From assembly GCA_963855995.1 (NCBI GenBank), contig OY979719.1, positions 5,084,001 to 5,148,000 on the forward strand: DNA of 64,000 bases, read 5' to 3'. The translations under genes and the position numbers were made by a program. Of the stretch, positions 1 through 12,608 are shown piece after piece. Position 1 is the first letter of the stretch. Every line of letters starts with the position of its first letter. Under the pieces are notes generated by a model. It did no database searches and was not told the origin of the DNA. It saw nothing but the letters and a program-made list of their open reading frames with translations. The stretch is from Muricea muricata. Lineage: Eukaryota; Cnidaria; Anthozoa; Malacalcyonacea; Plexauridae.

Positions 1-67
1 TCTTTAATACATATAAGCTTCTGGTTAAACTACCGGTATGAGAAATCACATTTATCAATTATATTAC

Positions 68-1598
68 TGTTGAAGTCTTGACTTGATAATGAAATGTATG
101 TGAACCATCATTGTTTGGTCCCGATGTCCAATTTCCAACACTAATTTCTTTCAAAAACCATATTAGCTTCTTGTTGTCAGGTATCGAATGTTCCATGTCA
201 AATGTTTCCTCCTCCGGTGACAGATAAACCCACAAGTCCTAGTGATAGAGCATACACTAGCATCATCATACAATACTAACATTTATCTATGATCTTTTGC
301 AAAGAATATTATGTTGTCTATGCTAGAGGTACACCTATGCTAGAGGTAATGCTAATCAAGTTTTATAACCATAGAACCACTGTGCTATAATAACAACATC
401 AGCTAGCTCATTTTTGTTTTTGATGATCCAAACTTTTTTTTCATGAGAAGTGCCTGTTTGTATAGTAATTTCAATTATAATCATGACATCATGTAAAGTA
501 ACCCTGATAAATTAACATAAGTAATATTGGTACCACGGGAATACCCCTATAGGTAAATTTTGAATTTTTTTGTTTTTCATAGTCTGCAACATTTCACCTA
601 TTTGGCATTCTGTAGTATCTGTGTTTATTTGTGAAGTCAAAATATTGTGTCAAAATCATTTGAAACTTTCAACGCATGACTAAATGGTTCCTCCTAGTTG
701 GGTTGTGAATGCAAGTCTGTTGGGGTTTGTATTATTTATTATATGCATGTCACTATGTGCTTCAATGATCAAAATGTTTCATGAATACGATTTATTGACT
801 ACTGACAGCTGCTTGTGTGAATTCAGTGCCTGTATACTGTGCCTCGATGCCCTAAAAAACTCAAGGCCAAACTGGCCTTGCCTTTATTATCCCAAAATTC
901 AAGGGCTGTGAATTTTGACATAATTTTGAGGCAAAATGAAAAGTCAACAAAAATTACCCTCCAGGGTCCAACCTGTGTACACCTTTGGCATAGTTGCACG
1001 AGACTGTTTATTTTCACAGTTTTTTGGCATCATATTATGAAGTCATATTTAATGACTGGCACATCTTTAGAATGAGGTTTACATGGATTCTACCCTCGAC
1101 TACCCTTACACGACAAGACCCACAGTTGAAGTTTCTAGAAAAGATCTCTGGAACTTACGCAACCGCGGGGCCATGTAAAGTGATTGGCTAATTGCCACCA
1201 TATAACACATCACATGGGCTACATTATAGCAAATTATATTTCTACTAAATATATGAAATATTTATTTCATAATATATCTAATCTTTAAAAACGTATGAAA
1301 AATTACAACATACCACAGAGGTTCCGAGCGGGAAGAGATTACGAGATGCCGTGATACCGGATTGATTCGTATTGCTCTGTCGGCCTTTGAAGAACTGTGT
1401 TATCAACCAAAAAACGAACATTCGTGTTAGAATAGTTTTCCAAACGGACTCTTGAGGCTGCTGCTGTTGTTGTTGGTTATCGGTTGCATCTTGTTGTGTT
1501 TCGCCTACAGCATTCGTTGTGTTTTGTGCCGATTCTTCGTTCCTAGCCAGCCCTGATCCGCGATTTCGTATCACTATTTCGTCGTTTTCAGTCGACAT
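68..1598 (-). CDS. CLPTM1: CLPTM1 homologue, first two exons (partial)
   Basis: CLPTM1 family members are multi-pass membrane proteins of the ER and secretory pathway, implicated in receptor trafficking. Exon 1 runs 1598-1314 (95 codons, phase 0) and ends at a GTATGT-type donor; exon 2 runs 238-68 (57 codons, phase 0), entered after a CACTAG acceptor and left at GTAATA. Exon 1 has a polar, Gln-rich N-terminus (a run of six Q near residue 42), then a hydrophobic anchor at about 59-70 and the family motif ASRNLFP at 84-90. Exon 2 continues directly into LWVYLS and contains GNWTSG, matching the conserved LHVYIS and GDWTSG blocks of vertebrate CLPTM1. ATG at 1598 was chosen because upstream in-frame codons are low-complexity and unrelated. 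The rest of the gene lies beyond the left edge. CLPTM1L is less likely because of the NWTSG and SRNLFP blocks. Confidence 0.88.
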
Positions 1599-3050
1599 GT
1601 TGGAAAATTTTGAACTCGCGTTTTTGGCAATGGCAATAACTGGTTTTGCTTGAATGAAGGACGGGGGGAGAAAGCTATGTATTGATTCCATAAGGGGGGG
1701 GGGGTGAGAAGGGTTGCAATTAGAAATGTGTTGATGGTCAAACAAACCAATAGCTCAAGAATGGTTACGCTTTAATTTCATGATGTCGCGCATTCACGAA
1801 TTATGATTGGCTTAGCAGTCTACATTAAGCATTTTTAAATTCACTGAACATGTAATATAAGTCATTCGGTTGTGCACACCAGTGTGCACTAAGGGGTTGG
1901 GCTGTTGGGGGGGGGGAGGAAATGGTGTTTGTCGGTTATCCTTGGCTATTCCTCTCATTTTATTTGGTATTTTAGCAATTAGTCACCGTAGGTGAGGTGA
2001 TTACAAGCATGTATTCACTGAACCGAGGGTGAAATGAATATAGGCTTGTAATCACTGAGCCTCAGGTGACTCTAATTTTTTTAGTATTTATAAATTTCCA
2101 GATGGCTACAAATAATAATCACATCAGGGACAGCCCAATTCTTGGTTTCTAACAATTCTGTAAAGGTATTAGTAATTAGCACTGTAAGGAACTTGAACCA
2201 CCTATGGCAGCATTGCCAGGCCTTGTCAGCTGGAATCATCAATTAAGACAGTGATGTGTTCTTGTGTTATATACCCTATGGCAAGCATGGTGCCACACAG
2301 CTAAAAAACATCTAATTTCCGCTTTGCATCATTTCATCATAATTATGTTTTTTTTGGGGGGGGGGGGTTACTGCACTATGGATGCTGGAAATGGTTCAAA
2401 ATATTGTCACATGCATATTGTTACTAGTAGGAACTGGCCAGTCTATTCAACTGCCTATATTTTAAATCCTATTTAGCAAGGGTATGCTATGCCATGACAA
2501 TACTTTTTTAAGTTTCAAATTTGTGGCCATTTTATGCTGAATGCAATACTTGTGGTTTTATAGGACTATTATAGTATTATTGATTAACTTGATACACACC
2601 TTAGGCTAGTAGCCACACATCTCAATTATGACCTACATAAGCCTATCTTATGACCTTATTCACTTCTGGTATTAATGAAATATTATATATATATGACCTT
2701 ACGCATTATTAATATTTTCTGGAATGCACTACATGCCACCATGTCAAAGCAAGAACACGCCTTCCAGAAATTATGCAAGACATGTGTTATGCTTGTGAAA
2801 CTATCTGCACGATATTAGTGTTGCAATTACATGCAATTTCTCCAGTGGATAAATTTAAATTGAAAAGAAACTTTATACTTCCTTCAGCAATCCAGCCGCC
2901 TCCTAGTGGGCCTAAAACAATTGACTCAAAAGGTCTCAACGATAACACCTTCGCCGTTCGTAGGCAATCGTAGCATAAAACCGTGACGAAGTTTATGAAG
3001 CGACAGACGTAAATGTGATATTTTCTGGCTGACTGACTTGCTTCTATAAC
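1599..3050. other. Intergenic region between divergent CLPTM1 and MFS transporter
   Basis: This stretch separates two start codons that point away from each other, so it should hold both promoters. It contains G runs near 1686-1705, 1909-1917 and 2354-2367 and a small inverted-repeat element at 1977-2077. I found no coding exon or recognisable RNA gene. Two short open frames (2264-2476, 2773-2973) have no domain character. Confidence 0.6.
1977..2077. mobile_element. Small foldback MITE, about 100 bp
   Basis: AATTAGTCACCGTAGGTGAG on the left mirrors the right end, which reads CTCAGGTGACTCTAATT. The arms continue inward through GTGATTACAAGC and GCTTGTAATCAC. The roughly 40-bp middle is unrelated. 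No clear target duplication was identified, so the superfamily is unknown. Confidence 0.6.
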
Positions 3051-4511
3051 ATGTCATTACAAAGTCTACTGTCGGGCTTAACGATATATTATCTGAGTTT
3101 CGCACTATCGTTGGATTATTCGGCGACGTTGGTTTCAATCGAAGAATATTGGTTAACGCTTGGAGGAGAGCCCTTGGCATACGGCGTCGTTTTTGGGAGT
3201 TATGCTTTAGCACAGATTTTAAGTTCGCCTATTTTTGGCTATCTGGCTGACAGAAGAGGAACAAAGTTCGCTTTATGTTTGTCTATAGTTGTGAACGCCG
3301 TCGGCAACACGTTGTATGGTTTGGCGTACGCCTTAGAGTCGAAACATGCGGCAGTTTTGGGTAGATTTGTATCAGGTTTTGGCTCGGGAAGCTTAATTCT
3401 TGGGATAGTTCATATAACTAACACAACGACAAGAGAAGACCGCGGCTGGGCGGTAGCGAATTACCGTATTGCACAATCTCTTGCTTATTTAGGGGGCCCA
3501 TTTCTGGGGCTAACTTTTGTTCCTCTGCAATTGCCTGACATTTCATCAAACACAACTGCAACAACAAAAGAGCAAATACTGAATTTTTACACCACACCAG
3601 CATGGGTGGCTGTGTTGAACGACCTTCTTGTCATGTTACCAATGGTACTGGTCCTGTTCAAGAACCCATTTGCACCCCATGCTGCCATGCGGTTCTACTA
3701 CAAGGATGCAAAGCCATTAATCTACCACACTGCTGCTATCAGCTTGATTTTACTTATTGGTAACCTATCGCTGTGGGGTGTGATAAGCAAACTTTTCTCA
3801 TTTGCATTTGCACAGTACCACATCATACACGAACAATCCGACCTCTGGAAAGTGTATGTTGCGGCGGGAACTGCATTCTTTGCAGGGAGCATGTTGCTTC
3901 GTGTCTTAATAAAATCACGACTGAGCGAAATTGCTCTCAGCGTATGGGGCCTAGCAACCAACATTGTGGGATTTATCTTCTTGCTGGATTTAAACATGAA
4001 TCCACCAGCAAGCAATGCATTCTTCTACTTGGGTTCAGTTTTCACCATTTTTGGTGGAATGTGGTTTCTCACTGGTGCTATTGTCTATTACTCTCACAAG
4101 ATTACAGACTTCAGTAACCAGGCTAGGAATCGCAGGGGACTTTTTATGGGATTGCTGAATATTGCCGATGCGTTTGGTAGATTTATCGGCCCTGCAGTTC
4201 TTACACCAATAATGAAAATGGAATCATCCAATGGGTTACAATGTCAGCCATTAAATTTAGACCCCATGAACTGTACATTATCAAAAGTAAACATTGCACT
4301 TTCTATAAACATTATCCTTTTGTTTGGCAACATATTATTTTTCGTTTACTACCATTGGAATTATGGAAGGACAAACTTCGAAGCTAGTGGATCTCTGGTT
4401 AGTCATACAAGTTTATCTGTTCGTAGTCAGTCACAGATTCAGTTAGAGGAAGTTAGTTCACCAATAGATGACGAAGTCTTTGTTGACAATATATATAATG
4501 ATAATATATAA
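3051..4511 (+). CDS. MFS transporter, MFSD8/CLN7-like, single exon
   Basis: A 486-residue major facilitator superfamily protein in one uninterrupted exon, from ATG 3051 to TAA 4509-4511. The classical MFS motif A is seen as GYLADRRGTK at residues 63-72, between the second and third membrane segments. About twelve hydrophobic segments are spread over residues 8-450, with a polar C-terminal tail. Likely N-glycosylation sites (NTT) lie near 123 and 167. The block FYTTPAWVAVL near 179 resembles the MYTTP segment of human MFSD8 (518 aa), a lysosomal membrane protein, so I place it in the MFSD8-like group; the substrate cannot be read from sequence. The absence of introns, in a window where most genes have many, suggests an old retrocopy or lineage-specific intron loss. 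It could also be a lineage-specific MFS paralogue. Confidence 0.8.
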   Translation: MSLQSLLSGLTIYYLSFALSLDYSATLVSIEEYWLTLGGEPLAYGVVFGSYALAQILSSPIFGYLADRRGTKFALCLSIVVNAVGNTLYGLAYALESKHAAVLGRFVSGFGSGSLILGIVHITNTTTREDRGWAVANYRIAQSLAYLGGPFLGLTFVPLQLPDISSNTTATTKEQILNFYTTPAWVAVLNDLLVMLPMVLVLFKNPFAPHAAMRFYYKDAKPLIYHTAAISLILLIGNLSLWGVISKLFSFAFAQYHIIHEQSDLWKVYVAAGTAFFAGSMLLRVLIKSRLSEIALSVWGLATNIVGFIFLLDLNMNPPASNAFFYLGSVFTIFGGMWFLTGAIVYYSHKITDFSNQARNRRGLFMGLLNIADAFGRFIGPAVLTPIMKMESSNGLQCQPLNLDPMNCTLSKVNIALSINIILLFGNILFFVYYHWNYGRTNFEASGSLVSHTSLSVRSQSQIQLEEVSSPIDDEVFVDNIYNDNI

Positions 4512-5595
4512 ATTAACATGCTTCATATTCGACTTGTGCAATGTATTATAGTGTTGGCAGGTGTAAAGTGAATCAGGCAGGGTTAGAATCTTACTGGATA
4601 GCAGGTTTGGTATGGATGTATTTCCTGGCAGACATTACTTGGACAGGAGTACCTGTTTCCTGCATTGTTATCTCTGATATCTCACCCTGCAAGATTTGCA
4701 GCCTTCATTTTGTACCTGCTAATATATACTAACATTGTGACATGCTGACAATTTACATAAGTCAGAAAATTGACTAGGTTATCTTTCAATTGCAAATCAT
4801 TTGAAGCCAAATAAGTACTTTCTACAGTCACTATTTTGTACCTATTGCTATAATGAGTTGTAAAACCAACCTAAAATGATCAGGCTTTGTGATTCATTTT
4901 TTAGAAACCAATTTCTATAGTTCATTGTTTTTCATTATTATAACCAGCCACTCACAAAGCGTGTTTGCATTGGTTGGTGCTAACTTATAAAGAAGCCTGG
5001 ATGCATACCAGAAAAAACCCTTAAAGATATTGTAATCATGTGTGTCAAGTAAATTAATGTGCAAGGACTAAATATAAATGAGTTGCGTTCATTAAAGTTG
5101 TTAATTAATGAGTCTGAGTGGCAAAACTAGCTTGACAACTTGGCAATGCTATGTGAATATTTCAATTTTTATATCTTGCAAACAATCAATTTTTAATGAT
5201 GACTTGAAATTTGCATAGGCCAAGATCAAATAAATTGTCAGGTTATCAGATTAGACTAAAACCATATGCTTTTGCTCAATAAAGAGCTATTTTTCGGCAC
5301 TGATGGCACAGACAGTTTAATTCGTCATCAACAAAACCATATCTTTCAGTTATCCTCATCTGGTTTTGGGCAAAAAAATTACCCACTTGGTTGATTGAAA
5401 ATTTTGTCGTGATTTCAGTAGTAGTTTCTATTATTGACATATTTCTTACAGGTGCAACATCTAGCTTTTAATATAATATTGCACTGTTTGTATTTGACTT
5501 GCATGCATAAACAATCCTCAAGCACATTCTTTTCTCAACCAACACAGATAAGATATTCTATTAATGTACTAGAACTGACCTAATTGTGTTGACAA

Positions 5596-5614
5596 TGACG
5601 TCATCATGACGTCA
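5596..5614. promoter_or_regulatory. Paired CRE sites (TGACGTCA x2)
   Basis: Two perfect copies of the CREB/ATF palindrome TGACGTCA lie at 5596-5603 and 5607-5614, three bases apart and about one helical turn centre to centre. This can be seen directly. Function is inferred: no start codon of a recognised gene lies nearby, so it may be a distal element or chance. Confidence 0.4.
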
Positions 5615-6316
5615 TCGTCGTGAGAAACCGTCATTTTCGACTTTCATGGCCAATTATGGTAACACAAATCCGGAAGCTACAATATTATAAAAATATTAAA
5701 TTTCAGCATTTACGAGTTAAACGTGCTTTTTATTTCTTGCGAATCCTATATCCCTGGTGTCATTGCTTTAGGAAATGACCGGGCCCTGAAATTTACTTTG
5801 ATATGGGTTTTACCAGTTGCTTAATTATTATTATGCTATTCACCTTTCGCACAACCGAATGGTCCATAAGTCATTTTGCTAAACCTGACGGTCTAATCTC
5901 CGAGTGTATCGCCCAGCCTGAGTGGTTAATTAGAGTCTAATTCTGCAACATTTACTGTTATACGACCATATGGCGGGAATAACAGAAACCACTGACTAGC
6001 TTTATTGACTATATTGCTACGAATACACAATTCAATCAAACTACTCTCTGATACAAAGTGATGTTAATATTGTAAAGATTCGTCAGTTTCAGAACTTTTG
6101 ATTGGAAGTATTCGATTGAAATAGTGCCAACCTCGAGTCATTATGTTACAAACTATGCCAATATAATGTTATTTTATTTCCTGCGAATGTGATAACGATA
6201 TTATCATGTTATTTGCCACATTTTAAAACACTGAAACTAAACTTAGTTAAACTTAAACTAAACTTAAACGTAATTAAGCTCTCTATTATCCAGTGAAGCA
6301 CGCAGTACAAGTCTGC

Positions 6317-6364
6317 GGTGAAGCCGTGGCAAGAAACTGACACGAATTTGCCACGTCTTCGCTG
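6317..6364. other. Stem-loop of about 48 nt
   Basis: GTGAAGCCGTGGCA is followed by a loop of about 17 nt and then TGCCACGTCTTCGC, giving a stem of about 13 pairs with one or two interruptions. It stands alone, without terminal repeats or a target duplication, so it may be part of a transcript rather than a transposon. No RNA family was recognised. Confidence 0.3.
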
Positions 6365-7812
6365 GAAGTTGGTGGGACAGTATTGCCCGACGAAGGACCT
6401 TCATTTACACGAAGCAACCAATTCCGTTTTTATTGTTTAAGGTAGTGAAGGAAGCTACATGCGTGCTAATCTTTAACTTCCTATTGACTGCACGTTCCAC
6501 TATTCATTATGTTTCATTTTTCATTGCACGTTTTCAAATTAAACCATGCGCAACGAGGCATTGAATTGACGCGTGTCTCTTTGTGCACAGTCTTTAAAAA
6601 TGTCATTTTATGTATCGGAACGCGTGATGATCTCTTCTTTGTGTCTTTGTGGGGATTAACAAGTACCATTCTTTACCTTCTCTTCAGACAATAATAAACT
6701 CCGCGTAGGCATAAGTGGCACCTTTTGGATATTGTTCTTTGATGGCCAAGCTCTCCACAAGAACTTTTAAGATGGTTACAATCAATTTTAGTTATAAGGG
6801 GCACGCAGGGGAACGTGGATTTTTGCTGCCAGTAAACGCGAGTCATGTCCGCAGTGACGGGGTTCGAAAATTTTTTCCCAATTTCAGGGTGTAGAAAGTC
6901 AGTACAAAATAGCAATATTGATTTTTGTTTTAAAACATCGAGTTTATTCCAATTTTTAGTTGAGGCTTGTGCGACAAATCGGTCATGTCAAGATTCAAGA
7001 TACGTAAACAAAGACGTGAACCTCAATATCTGCAAAACGTCATGTAAGACAAAGGCACTTGCTTAACTCTGCGGATGAGAGCGAAACAGAGATGTATTTG
7101 AAATAAAATAATTATTTACTCCCATGTTGCATTTAGAGAAAAATCCTTCCGAAGTATCCGTTGCAACGAGAGCAATAAAAATGTTAGTTTAGGATATAGC
7201 ATATTCGGTAATAGAAAGAGCCTTTACATGCAATACAGTTTACAGTGGTGTAACACATCTGTTTCTAGCACGTTCAACAACTCTAAGCGTTATCGTTTCA
7301 TATATTAATTGCAGTAAAAATGAAATATAGTCAATATGCAGTTTTCGATATTGGATTATCTGTCGTCCCTCATTAGCATAAAGTGCTCGCCAGATAACAT
7401 ACTGGATAACATACTCCCAATCCGTCAAATGATATTACGTGCATGTTCTGTCAATCTGGCGATACCGCCGACACGATTGAAATTCGATGTCTTTATGCTA
7501 AATAATATCATCTGCTCATTTCCAATACTCCAGAGGGCAAAATTACGACCGTTAGACGTTGAACCAACATCTGAAATCAATTTCAAGACGATGGATCGAC
7601 GTTGTTGAAGAAATTGAAAATGCAAATTGATCAAGTTTGTTTTCTCGACGTTGATACAAGATTGTGATTGCGTTGTGAAACCATTAACCCTATTTCAATG
7701 TTGATCCAACATCTGAAAATCCAACCAACATCTGAAACCAACCATTAATTGATGGTCGTTATTTCAAAGTCTGTGTCTAATGTTGAAACAACACGTTGGC
7801 ATTGTAATAGTT

Positions 7813-7998
7813 ACGTGCACACGGTGTCGTTTCCGAGCGTTTTCATTCCGAATTACTTCAAAAAGCGGCCAACTTGTTGACATGCCATGACCTTGTCTCT
7901 CGATAAATACTAAATACTTCATGCGATGAGAACTTTTGTAGTTTGTGTCCGTTTTCATTTGACTGCTCGCACGCTCGGAAACGACCTCGTGTGCACAT
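7813..7998. mobile_element. Foldback MITE, about 190 bp
   Basis: ACGTGCACACGGTGTCGTTT at the left end is mirrored at the right end by AAACGACCTCGTGTGCACAT, and the match continues inward (TCCGAGCG against CGCTCGGA). Two or three mismatches are present over about 27 bp. There is no coding capacity. The superfamily was not determined. Confidence 0.65.
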
Positions 7999-8012
7999 AG
8001 TCTTAGACAGCG

Positions 8013-9035
8013 CTTTCTACGCTTTTCAATTTAAGGCATTCAGTTTCATGTTAGCTTATCATGATTGACTAAAAAATTTTCTGCTACTGAGAATTATGAT
8101 TGCGAATAATAGGTAATCAATTTGTAAAATTCATACTTGACTGAGATGCTACAGTTCTACCTTTTGTGACAGTGTTTTTTCAAGCTGGATTTATATAAGA
8201 TAATATCATACGAATTGTCGTAATGACTGCAGTGTGCTTTAGTCGTGCAGGCCAGTGTTCCTCGCAATGTTAACATTAGTAACTGAGCACAGTAAAGACA
8301 ACCCAACCCAATGGTTTTTAACCATGAATTTAAAATGTAATATGTCTGACACAACTTTCGCAATAATATTTTACCCTATCAGAATTTTTCTGATACATAG
8401 CCTCATTCTGTGTGCAGAGCCAAATCATAGATTTTTTCGCCTCGAGCAAGTGCTGAATTCAATTCTCCTCAGCTTCTTAATTAATACCTTTTAAATCTGC
8501 ACAATAGAAAAATTGTTTCGGCTGCCAATTTTTGGTCATATATAGACATAGTTTGTTTTGTGTTTTGAACCGTCGGTGTAGTATCGCGTCTTACATATAT
8601 ATCTCGCCATAAATCAAAATGATCTTACAGGGTAAAAAATAGTATTAAGAAAGTTGTGTTAAAAGAGTTAATATACTTCACATTATATTTATGGTTAAAA
8701 ACCATTGGGTTTTGCTGTCTCATGCAGTTACTGCATGTGCGCAGTTAGTATAGTCACATTGCAAGGAACACATGCGCGCAAGACAAAAGCGCGTTGCAGT
8801 AATTGCAATAGTTCATGATTATGACTGACATATATTATCCTATATAAACCAGGTTTGAAAAAACACTGTCACAAAAGGCCTGTAGCATCTCAGTCAAGTT
8901 ATAGGTCAAGTATAAATTTTCCAAATTGATTACCTATTATTTGCAATCAAAATTCTTAGTAACAGAAAACGTTTTGGTGAATCATGATAACTACTAACAT
9001 GAAACTGAATGCCTTAAATTGAAAAACGTAGAAAG
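8013..9035. mobile_element. Long foldback element, about 1.0 kb
   Basis: The left end CTTTCTACGCTTTTCAATTT and the right end AAATTGAAAAACGTAGAAAG are inverted copies. The imperfect inverted repeat extends inward for several hundred bases: TTGACTGAGATGCTACAG against CTGTAGCATCTCAGTCAA, CTTTTGTGACAGTGTTTT against its mirror near 8855-8876, and TGGTTTTTAACCAT near 8312 against its mirror near 8692. Nearly the whole element is therefore arm. No open frame of note and no clear target duplication. Arms differ by many substitutions and small indels, so it is old. Confidence 0.65.
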
Positions 9036-12000
9036 TCCAGTCTATGTAAGTCCAAGTCGAGCCTCAGGCCAGTCCAGGCGATTCTAGCTATTACAATACA
9101 CCATCCAACGTTTGTACAAGAACGTGAGAGTAACGCCCAAATTCGCGTTATCGACCTGTTAACGTCGTAAGTCGTAACAGTATTGACTTGGTCATTGTAA
9201 TAAAACAGCATAATAAATTAAAATGTAACTATATATGAATACTATACAGGTACTATGTAGCATAATATAGAAAAGTGTCAAAAGTATTTCGTTGACTTTA
9301 ATCGGGTATAAACCATGCGCATCATTATATATATATTATAGCTGATCGATGACTCAGCAAGGAAAGCAAGCAATTCAAAATGAGACGTACTTTATTCGCG
9401 GTAGCAAAGATCACGCCATTTTAAATGCATTTATACACTACTTTTCCGTTGAATTCGGTTAGTTTAAAACATTTTCAGCGCAGTGAGAAAATTTTCACGA
9501 CTGTATGGAAACACCGCCCGCAGCTGGACAGCTGAAAAGAAACGGTTGCTTAGAGCAACACACGTTTTTGAGACGACGGCGAAAACATCGCAAATAATTA
9601 TGCATGCTACACGGTGCAAACATTCCACTTTCACAGGCCTTGCTACACCCTCATAAACAAAATACAGTCATGCATGAGTTTTACAAAAGCATTTTTTTCG
9701 GCGACCTTTTTTCCGTCTAAGCAACGGCATGTGTTTTGAAGTAGAAAAATGCAAACTTGATTAAGAGATAGCCTAATCTGAGCAAATAGCTGTATAAATA
9801 AAACTAGAAGAACAAATCGTTAAGTATGCTAAGCAAAAGTAATTTAGTTGCAAAGCAACATGTTTTCGCCCAAGGAATGTATGTCATATATACTATAAAA
9901 CAATGCGCGTTTTAGTCGAAGCAGCCGAGAAAGTTGACTGACTGAAAATGAAAATTGCAGAAACCGATACTGAATACGACAATAGGACTGAACTGGCAAT
10001 TTAATATCTTTCCTTGATATTCGTTTTGACTAATTCAGTAATCCTAGTAGTTTGCGAGATTTCTAGGTATATAGAGTAGTACGCATCCTTTATATGACAT
10101 TCGCGTTATTTGGACACGTTTTGAGATAAAGACCACGCGTATATCAAAGGTGAGAAAAGACGCAAAGATTAATTATTCAACATATTCATGCAGATCATTA
10201 TTACTTCCAGCGAAAACATCTTCGCACAACATCGCGCATTTTAAGAACAAAGCTCGAAGATATAAAATAATTTAGGAGATAATTTGTAGTTCTAATCAGT
10301 TCTAATCAGTTTCATAATCCGCAAAAAACAGCATGTCGAGCGCACAGTTTATCAAACGCGCGTGGGACTCATGAAACAGCCGTTCATGTTGGCCATTTTC
10401 CCGCTATTGTTTAACATGAATGTTTTTCTAGGAGCGTGTATTTTGACGTGGCAACCATACAGCGTAATGAAATGCCATTCACATGACAATGTACACACTC
10501 CTTTATCAATTGACTTCGCTTGCTCGAAATTAAATTTATTAAAATGCGCCGGTTACTTCTAAACGCGCATTCGACATGCAAGAAAATACATCCCCGAATA
10601 GTTAATACATCTTAGGGACTTGATTAAGAGAAAACACTTTGGGTGTCTTTTGATATCTGCGAGACGCAGATGCATGAATGCCAAAGCACTAGCAAATTTT
10701 AACACATAAAATTAAACTTGATAAAACAGATCATATGTTCGAAGGCATTAGTTTAACTATCATATACAGGTCTGCCAATCATTTTAAACATTATCATAGC
10801 TTAAGCATGATTTTTAAGATAATATCATTCGCTGTTATTTGCATTAATTTCCGACGGCATGTATTCTATGGCAATTTCGGCAAACAGATTGAACATGTAT
10901 TTTTACAAAGGACATATTGATTGATTCACACGCTTTCGCGACATATAGGAATTTTAGAAATCCACCTTTTGGACAGTAAATTGTTTTGTATAATATGTAA
11001 AACATTGAAATTCAGTACCGGCATCAAATGATATTAATATTTCTCGCGAGACAAGACACTGCAAAAACGAATTCCGAAAACTTCGGCATGGGGTTCCTCA
11101 AGGTACCATGGATGACCCCACTCATTACTACAGAGAAATACCAGTAAATTCCCGTGTATTTTGGGTCATTTTCATAGTTAAAGACGAAAGATTTTATACG
11201 TTGTAATAGATTAACAAAATTGGCTCAAATTAACCAAGAGGCAAATAAAATTTATGCATTCCATGGAGAAATTTTCTATCCAAATTCATTGTATATATAT
11301 GACTAAATTTGTATATACAAACACGAGTTAATGCTAGGACTTCGTTTCTTAGGTCTCTGACGACATTTTTCAAATGACGCAGAATCCACATTATCACGCA
11401 GTCGCGTAGATGCCATAACTATAATCTCCCATTTTCTGAAGTACGTCATGCACTTGCATAGAAACACACACATTTAGTTCACTGAAAAACCAACTGCTTT
11501 CAACTATATGTCGTAGTGCACGATTACTGCGCCTTAAAGATGGCTATGCATTTAGTTTTAAGCCACACAGATAGCTATAGCCACAACCAAACATTTAAAA
11601 TCAGTTTCGCATTGCACGAGCTTTGTGTTGTAAATATCCAAAACATCTGCTTCGCGACGGATCGGAATGAGACAATGCCTCCACAAAATTTGCTTGTAAC
11701 ACTTAAAAAACACACCCGAATCACCTAGAATAACAGTTCTTTTAATAAAACACTTTTAAAAATTCTTTACAATCAATTTTTAGATATACTTTCAAACACA
11801 TTTCATCATATAACATTCTGATACTCATGGCATGCTAGCACATCATACTTATACAGTATATATATAACTATTTAAACAAGACTTATTAATTTTCAATACG
11901 CCCAAATATACTTTCGAATATTTTCACTGTTCTAATTTATATTTACAAATGAATGGGCTCATAAAAATCCTCTATACAATTCGCGCGGTTTGGGACTTTT

Positions 12001-12608
12001 AAATTGCACGCTATCTCTTCAATAAAAGCCGAGATGAGGGCCAAGAGAACAAACTTGGGTCGACATGCATGCAAGACGTACCGTGTCTGCGACATGTAAT
12101 GCAAACGCAAATCACAAGTGTATATATTTATTTTCCGTTGCAAAAAAGTTGGAACTTGGAGTCACAATAAAGAATTTAAACGATTAAATGTAAACTGTAC
12201 GAAATTTTTGTACACGAAGACGAAACGGCCAAAAGTAGTACGTGTTTCTAAATAAAACCTTAAACCGCTGCGTGGCCAAGCACTGGCGAAATTTTGATAC
12301 AAAAGTAAAAAAATTTGAAGTAGCAAGATAAACTTAAAACGGACCATTCTTGTCCATCACCTCGATAAAATTTGTACTCTGATGTATGTATCGTAAACTA
12401 GCTATGTGTCATAATATCAAATAAGTTTCGCTCTTTCTTAATTTAATGTATTATATGTTTCTCAATATTAAATGCGGCGCAAATATGTGCCGCGGATCAC
12501 CCCACTCTGGTCATAAGATCATTTGTTACATATATATTTACAATTTTAGCCAATTTTTACCCGAAAGTTCCGCTGGAACGACTGAGGAGTATCGAGAAGG
12601 ACTCGAGG
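9036..12608. other. Gene-free AT-rich stretch
   Basis: Only short open frames of 60-80 codons without domain character were seen on both strands. No tRNA-like, rRNA-like or clear inverted-repeat element was recognised. The part nearest 12608 should contain the 3-prime UTR of the INSM-type gene, which is transcribed leftward. Confidence 0.5.

Larger units (their letters stand above)
4512..7812. other. Gene-free stretch downstream of the MFS gene
   Basis: No exon with domain similarity was seen on either strand. Notable items are two perfect CRE octamers at 5596-5614 and a hairpin near 6317-6364. Around 7555-7770 there are degenerate repeats of a phrase like CCAACATCTGAAA. The MFS gene's 3-prime UTR probably occupies the first part. 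Confidence 0.55.

Noticed and set aside
1278-1745. Upstream start for CLPTM1 giving 155 residues
   Set aside because: Sequence upstream of 1598 has no similarity to the family, and the frame downstream of 1314 is intron after a good donor.
3418-4117. Frames of 60-114 codons on both strands within 3418-4117
   Set aside because: Overlap the MFS transporter, whose motifs clearly fix the coding frame.
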